Source: Diplocarpon mali
Lineage: Eukaryota > Ascomycota > Leotiomycetes > Helotiales > Drepanopezizaceae
Reading direction: 5' to 3'
Length of the DNA stretch: 64,000 nt
Assembly: GCA_024741835.1 (NCBI GenBank)
Contig: JAENRP010000211.1
Coordinates: 1 to 64,000 of the forward strand
The position numbers were made by a program, and so were the translations under genes. Positions within the stretch are counted from its first letter, which is position 1. Each line of letters begins with the position of its first letter. This document shows positions 58,788 through 64,000 of this stretch, in pieces. The notes under the pieces were generated by a model. It was not told the origin of the DNA. It did no database searches and saw only the letters and a program-made list of their open reading frames with translations.

Positions 58788-59562
58788 GGCTCTGATGTTC
58801 CTCTCTTTTCCTTGTCTTGCGGCCGTTCCTTGTGTTGCAGTCGCGGTAGTTTTCTCACGTAAGCGGCCGCTAGCGGCTCTGCCATGATATATAGTGACGT
58901 CCGTAGGGTCACGAATAGGAGCAGCGACCACAGTTCTTCTTTACCCTTTGGTACCGATATGGTTACGAGATATAGATTTCACAGATAATCTTCTTGTTCT
59001 GAAGTGAGTTGAGCTTAACGAGGAAATTCGGGCTTAGATTTCGATCTGCTTAGTATTGTTGACAACTTGCTATGATTGGCCATTTCCAAATATGCTCAAT
59101 TTCCTCTAGGGAAGAGTTGAATTTTGCAACACTATTCTATAATCTTCTTGTAAAATGCGTAGACACGTACGAAAAAGTGCGATGCAAAGGTTTTCATTAA
59201 ATTTCTCGTTTAGCGTCAGCCAAAAACATCTTTTTGAAAAAGACATAAGAATCCTCTTCTGTTCCCCGCATAATTCTCCAAAAATGAAGGTCCCAGTTGC
59301 AGTTCCAAAGTCATGACCTATTTCATATACTTAAAAATTCATCAAGTCATTTACGTCATGAGGGGTTCGAGCTCTGGAATGTAAATTAATGCAGCAAGCC
59401 CGCCTGACTATGCATCTTCCTTTGTCCGAAATCAAAATACAGGTGTAGAAGCAGGTTGGCGAATTTTCGGGCGTGTCCGTCGCCCGGGAAGCTCTTCTTC
59501 CTCTTTATGATATTACAATCCTTCCATCGGTTTCCATGGAAAAAATGAGGCACCGTTGTCGT
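58788..59562. other. Intergenic
   Basis: AT-rich after 58950; no gene seen between the UPF0390 gene and the large Ser-rich gene. Confidence 0.6.
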
Positions 59563-62500
59563 TCATGTCGCAGCTCTTCGCCTCAAGACATCATCCATTC
59601 CGCTCTGCACTCCCTTAGGACCACTGATCAAAGCGCGTAGCTTTCGGCTTCGCTGCTGTCTTCTTTTCTCGCCGATTTTGTTAATGATTCCGCTCCACCC
59701 GACATACTCGATCCGTAGCCCCAGCCCTGGAATAGTATGTACCCTTCCACCATTGCCTTCCTTGAATCCGTATCCGAAGGTTCCAGGCTCGGGTCCGCTT
59801 GACAGGCGACGGTTTTCCATGTAGAGTCGCCTATTGTTACCCTCTCTCCTCAAAGATGATTTGCTTCTCTGCTTGAAAACCCTCATGTTTCCGCTGGGCG
59901 TCCTCTTCACCGTCCGTTGATCGGTTGTATATAGTTGCTGCTCACATTGATGGTCATCCTCAATAGGCAATATTGCGAAGGTACGCTTGAGCTTTTGACT
60001 CAAACTGCGTCTGGGAGGCGCTGGTCTATTATCAATGGGTGGGTAACCGTACTCATCATCAAAATCGTTGTCATCAAGGTCATCCCAGAAACGTGCCGGT
60101 CTCCAGAACGGATGTAGTTTACCGGCATCGGCTGGACGATCTTCAACCGAAGGGTAAAGTGTCGATGGATTTGCTTGGGCTTTCGCTGTTTGAGTCGAAC
60201 TCTCTCCCGCGTCTTTCCGGCGGCCTCCGCTTAGAGAGAAGGTACGTTTCAGAAGACCTACAGTCGGCACAGAGCCTTCCGAGTTTCGCCGACCGCTGAA
60301 AGTTCGACGCAAAAGAGACGTGCTTCGCCTCGGTTTAGTATCCAAGATCACAGATGACTGATCTATATCAAAGCCTAATTGGCGATCTTCCTCTTGCTCT
60401 GAATCCAGAGCAGCAGGTGTTGGAGGGATAAACTTGATTGCAGGTGGTTCAGGAGGGTCACGGGGGTTTTTGAGCGGAGATTCGACGGTATCCATGGGAT
60501 GAGCAGATTGAGGTGGAGTGACAGGACCCGTGGTTACGTTTGCGCCGGCCGGCATCTTTGGTGGGAGTTGCGAGAGTTCCAGGGTCTCGAGAGACATCGG
60601 AGAGTCCTCAGAAGATGATGGTGTGTGCTGCACAACCAAGACCGATTTGTTCTGATGGGGAAACATTGTTACTGCCATAGCTTCAGAGACCTCTGCTGCT
60701 GTTCCAGCGGTCTCGTAAGATGTTTGAGAGAATGGCGTGGCCTGTGTGGATAGTCGTTTGCCGAAAAATGGGTCACCATTTTGATCAACGTTCAATCGAT
60801 TGTGGTGGGTTGCCAATTCTTTCTCAGTCTCAACGTGAAGGACCGATTGCTCGGGTTGGGTTGTGGTAGCAGCTTCTTGATGCTGATTCAACATGTTATG
60901 GGCGTTGAGGCTCTCTGCAGTAAGTGACCCAGCTCTCGAAGTATTGCGACTTTTTGAAGCCGAGGGAGACGATCTCCGGGCAGAAACGCTAGGAGGGAAG
61001 CCGATTGTCAGTACAGAATGGCTCAAGCCAGCTGAGTGCGCCACCGTTCGTTCTCGAGAAGGGCGAGCATCAAAATACCCGTGTTCATTGAATTTAGATG
61101 ACTGAGATAATGGTGCGGAACTGAGTGAGTTACTCCGCTTTGTCTTGCTGTTCGTAGAACGGAGGGATGGCTCCCTGGGTTTACTAGAAGACCTTCGTTC
61201 CGGAATCACTACCACTGGGATTCCTCCACTGCTCAGGATTTCCTTTCGAGATTGGCCGTTAGATGATGTTGTACTGATAGTGTTATTAGAAGCAAGGCTT
61301 CGATGCTTTGGCTCCGGAATCCTGACACTCTGACGATGAAGTCGATGTTTTCGTTCGCTAGAGACTACCGAATTTGGTACAGAGCTCCTGGTTGACTGAT
61401 CGGAGCTGACATCTCTCAGGCCGAAATGTTTCTTGGTGTGCCGAAGGGTTCTTTGCCGAAGTGGAGGAGCTTCGACAACCATCGCTTCGACAACCGCCGA
61501 CGAGACAGACATGGCTGAATATCTACGTACATCGGGCGTGGAAGGTGATTCTTGATCAGCTACAGCTGCTGACCAGGCAATACTTTCCGCGAGCTTCTCA
61601 GTTGACGTTCGACCAACAACATGTCCGCTAGGTCGATGCCTGGTATCCCTCTTTTGCTGAGGGAGTGCTCGAAAGTCTCGTGTAGCGCTTGTGGGAGATA
61701 CAAGGTCGTCCTCAATCACTTCGCCCGTAGCGCCAGATGTAAACAGGTGCGGCCTGTTCGCATGTCGACCTGATCTTTTGCGAACCGTTACATTCCTCAT
61801 AAGATTGTCGTCCCATTCCCGTTCCACTTCTTCCTCACCTGCAGAACGCCATTCTCCATCAGAGACAACAAATTCCCCTTGCAATGAATTTTCCCTCGGC
61901 TCAGGCGTTGTGTCCTCGTGATCCGATTCGAGGCCTAGTCCCAACCCAACCTCCTTACGTTTTTGCAGCTTCTTCGGTAATGGTGGCACTTCCATGGCGG
62001 AAGTTCGCGCAAAGCGCAGGACAGGCCTCGCGGTTGAAGCTTCGTCCTCGGAGGAGGAGTAAGGGTTTTCTCGCGCAGTCCTAAAAGAATCGGTGCGCGA
62101 AGAGTATCGATCGCTGTTTGGAGGCCGAAACGCCAATGGCATCGCTCGAGGAGGAGTGACATCTGGCGTGGGTGGGCTCTGCTGTAGGCGGGAAGTAGCG
62201 GGTGTAGAGGGAGCAGAAGTAGATGAGATATCAAACTTCGGGGCTGGTGCCAGTGTTGGATGGCCTGCTGAAGACCGGCGAGAATGAGAGGGAGGGGTAG
62301 GAGGTAGGATGGGAGCCCCGATTCTCTTGGAGGTGTGCTTCAGAGTAGGTGGGCTCGAGGTATCTGAACTTGTCAGAGAGGAGTATCCAGTGCTGACGAC
62401 CACGTTGCGGGGTTTTGTCGCATGAGCCAAGGGATAGTGTTCCCGTTCTCGGGGATGTGGTAGTATCTTGTGTTTCTTTAATTGAGTTATTCCAGCGCCG

Positions 62501-62577
62501 TGAGCCCACCTAGGAGCATTATACGAGATGCGCTCGCGAGCCGGCATCCTGGGCCAGTTGGTCTGTGTGAGGAGCAT
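59563..62577 (-). CDS. 1004-aa Ser-rich, largely disordered protein with conserved C-terminus
   Basis: One uninterrupted frame of 1004 codons on the minus strand. The first ATG (62577) gives MLLTQTNWPRMPARERISYN; the second (62544, MPARERIS) is equally plausible. Most of the protein is Ser/Thr/Pro/Arg-rich with many phosphorylation-like clusters (SSSEDEAS) and no hydrophobic core. The ends look folded or conserved: YNAPRWAHGAGITQLKKHKI near the start, and basic GLGLRIEYVGWSGIINKIGE with KRRQQRSRKLR near the end. I recognise this only as a fungal hypothetical, possibly a cytoskeletal or septum-associated adaptor. No function can be read. The lack of introns over 3 kb is unusual in this window. 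Confidence 0.75.
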   Translation of the reverse strand: MLLTQTNWPRMPARERISYNAPRWAHGAGITQLKKHKILPHPREREHYPLAHATKPRNVVVSTGYSSLTSSDTSSPPTLKHTSKRIGAPILPPTPPSHSRRSSAGHPTLAPAPKFDISSTSAPSTPATSRLQQSPPTPDVTPPRAMPLAFRPPNSDRYSSRTDSFRTARENPYSSSEDEASTARPVLRFARTSAMEVPPLPKKLQKRKEVGLGLGLESDHEDTTPEPRENSLQGEFVVSDGEWRSAGEEEVEREWDDNLMRNVTVRKRSGRHANRPHLFTSGATGEVIEDDLVSPTSATRDFRALPQQKRDTRHRPSGHVVGRTSTEKLAESIAWSAAVADQESPSTPDVRRYSAMSVSSAVVEAMVVEAPPLRQRTLRHTKKHFGLRDVSSDQSTRSSVPNSVVSSERKHRLHRQSVRIPEPKHRSLASNNTISTTSSNGQSRKEILSSGGIPVVVIPERRSSSKPREPSLRSTNSKTKRSNSLSSAPLSQSSKFNEHGYFDARPSRERTVAHSAGLSHSVLTIGFPPSVSARRSSPSASKSRNTSRAGSLTAESLNAHNMLNQHQEAATTTQPEQSVLHVETEKELATHHNRLNVDQNGDPFFGKRLSTQATPFSQTSYETAGTAAEVSEAMAVTMFPHQNKSVLVVQHTPSSSEDSPMSLETLELSQLPPKMPAGANVTTGPVTPPQSAHPMDTVESPLKNPRDPPEPPAIKFIPPTPAALDSEQEEDRQLGFDIDQSSVILDTKPRRSTSLLRRTFSGRRNSEGSVPTVGLLKRTFSLSGGRRKDAGESSTQTAKAQANPSTLYPSVEDRPADAGKLHPFWRPARFWDDLDDNDFDDEYGYPPIDNRPAPPRRSLSQKLKRTFAILPIEDDHQCEQQLYTTDQRTVKRTPSGNMRVFKQRSKSSLRREGNNRRLYMENRRLSSGPEPGTFGYGFKEGNGGRVHTIPGLGLRIEYVGWSGIINKIGEKRRQQRSRKLRALISGPKGVQSGMDDVLRRRAAT

Positions 62578-64000
62578 TTAAACCGAGAGAAGAGAAGATT
62601 GGAATCTGGGGGAGATTTGGCTGATCGTAGGTCATCGCCTGGTCGTCCGAGTCTGTCCGAGAGAGAAATCACTTTTCATAGTGACTTGCGGCAGGTCGCA
62701 CGGCCATCAGCAGGTTCTAGAGGTCGTGGGATCGTGTAAAGCGGTCTCGAGGTTCGCGAGTTATCAAGGTGTAGTAAGGAGAGTCGTGAGATTCGTGAGA
62801 TTCGTGGATGGATCGATTTACGGGCTGGAGAGAGGTAGAAAAAGCAAGAAAAGGGCGGCGGGGATGGTCAAGTCGAGGGCGACGAGGCGTCGAGGCGTCG
62901 AGGCGTCGAACAGGATGTCTGTCCTGTCTCGACAAATGCGACGCAGGCTGCAGCAAGCCTCCTCTCGGGTGGATCGGGTCCTGGCGTCGACCGTCGAACA
63001 ACGAGAGGGGATTCGAGCAGCGCTGTGAGGGGACCGGGTGCGTACTGGTAGTAGTAGAGAAGGGTCACTGCAGACCGTGTGTCTCGGACATCTTTCCCTT
63101 AGTCTATTTTTCTCGCCCCTCTGAGAGGGAGAAGGGGATTGTCGGGCAAGGGGTGAGGGGTGAGGGTGAGGGAGAGGATGAGGGTGAGGGTGCAAAGGAG
63201 GTTTGGAGGTTTGGAAGTTGGTAGAGTAGCGAAGTTAACCCGCTTTCACTGGTAAGAGGTAAGGTACGTTTCGTACATACATCGGTATACGGCCAAATGG
63301 GCCAAGAAGGCAAAAGCAAATTAGAGACAAAGCCCAGCTGCGGTTTTTGTAGCAAATGATAGTTCTCGAGATCGAATCAAGATGTGGGAGGGCCTTTTGA
63401 CTTTTTAGACTGCATTGCATTTGCTGCATTGTTAGTGTCGCTTCCCGCAGGAGCAAGTGCATCAACACTGTACTTCACTCTAAGGTATGTTTCATGCAGC
63501 GTTGCCAGCCCCCCTTCAACCAGCAGTCCGAATGGCGAATCAGCATGATCAAAGTCTTGTGATGCGACTATACGAGGAGGGCTGGGCCGATGACCGACTC
63601 TCTCGTGGGCCGGACCGAACTTGACAGCTTCTCTAGCTAACCCGTACGTACGAAGTACGTAGTGCATTACCTAGTTGAGTACAATAACATAGTGCAGTAG
63701 ATAGTGTTCGTACTTTGGTAGACAAGAGAGGGATCCGACATACAAAACAGTAATTGGACGGCTCCCAGCAGACGCTATCCACAAGTAATCCCGCCTGCAT
63801 GGCTACGGTGGCAGGTGAGAAAGTAAATACTCTGATTGGGACAGGAGAGGGAGAGAGAGAGAGCACAGTACTTTCACCGGGGATTTCAGTTCAAACCCCA
63901 TTTGAAAGTTGCTGTTCTATTCAATTACCGAGATCCACAGATTTTTCGGCTTCCATAACAGGCCCCTGCTTAGTATTATCATCGGGAGCAGCTGATGCCA
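62578..64000. other. Promoter and intergenic at right edge
   Basis: No convincing gene. Short repeats include gaggcgtc x3 (62884-62907), a GAGGGTGAGG run (63145-63195) and a GA microsatellite (63845-63863). A TACGAAGTA lies at 63649-63657. A minus-strand frame at 63377-63667 shows no domain. Confidence 0.55.

Overview
The window is nuclear DNA of a filamentous ascomycete (Pezizomycotina). Genes are broken by many short introns (mostly 44-150 nt, GT...AG with a few GC...AG), there are no operons, and the proteins are most like those of moulds: a Slt2/MpkA MAP kinase, a LaeA-like methyltransferase, VTC1, a DUF3455 secreted protein and RBR ubiquitin ligases. A class-level guess of Leotiomycetes rests only on general resemblance and is weak. 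I support 22 protein genes with 45 introns in total, one weak ORF, two copies of a Tc1/mariner-derived MITE and several minisatellites. I saw no tRNA, rRNA or CRISPR. Exon coordinates were worked out by hand from splice signals, frame and protein-family fit.

Left arm (0-31 kb), mostly housekeeping: an Alba-domain protein, VTC1 (polyphosphate), a Tctex-type dynein light chain, an F-box protein, a cation/Ca2+ exchanger, an NRAMP metal transporter, a serine-carboxypeptidase-like protein that has lost its catalytic histidine, a PRELI/MSF1 lipid-transfer protein divergent from cytoplasmic tryptophanyl-tRNA synthetase, a 61-aa peptide built of five near-identical decapeptides, TOM70, and a secreted DUF3455 protein. 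Between them lie an AT-rich 40-bp x 8 satellite (10.8-11.1 kb), a 49-bp x 3 repeat (14.4 kb), microsatellites and one MITE (826-1090).

Middle (31-41.5 kb): the cell-wall-integrity MAP kinase SLT2, dihydroorotase (pyrimidine synthesis), a stretch without a convincing gene, then mitochondrial release factor MRF1 head to head with a conserved fungal membrane protein across a 169-bp shared promoter.

A gene-free, AT-rich block of about 5 kb (41.5-46.5 kb) holds the second MITE copy and looks like decayed repeat DNA. The accessory-looking stretch after it (46.5-55 kb) carries a secreted beta-propeller-like protein, a LaeA-like methyltransferase with a 15-nt microexon, and a PLP-dependent decarboxylase. 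The right end returns to conserved genes: an RBR E3 ubiquitin ligase whose single reading frame is cut by one TGA just before RING1, a small nucleolar-type UPF0390 protein, and a 1004-aa Ser-rich protein.

The most unusual items are the decapeptide-repeat gene at 23191-23376, where repeat differences are almost all synonymous in one frame only; the dead-looking carboxypeptidase; the TGA-interrupted RBR ligase; the paired MITEs that still encode the last 32 residues of a Tc1 transposase; and three GC-AG introns.
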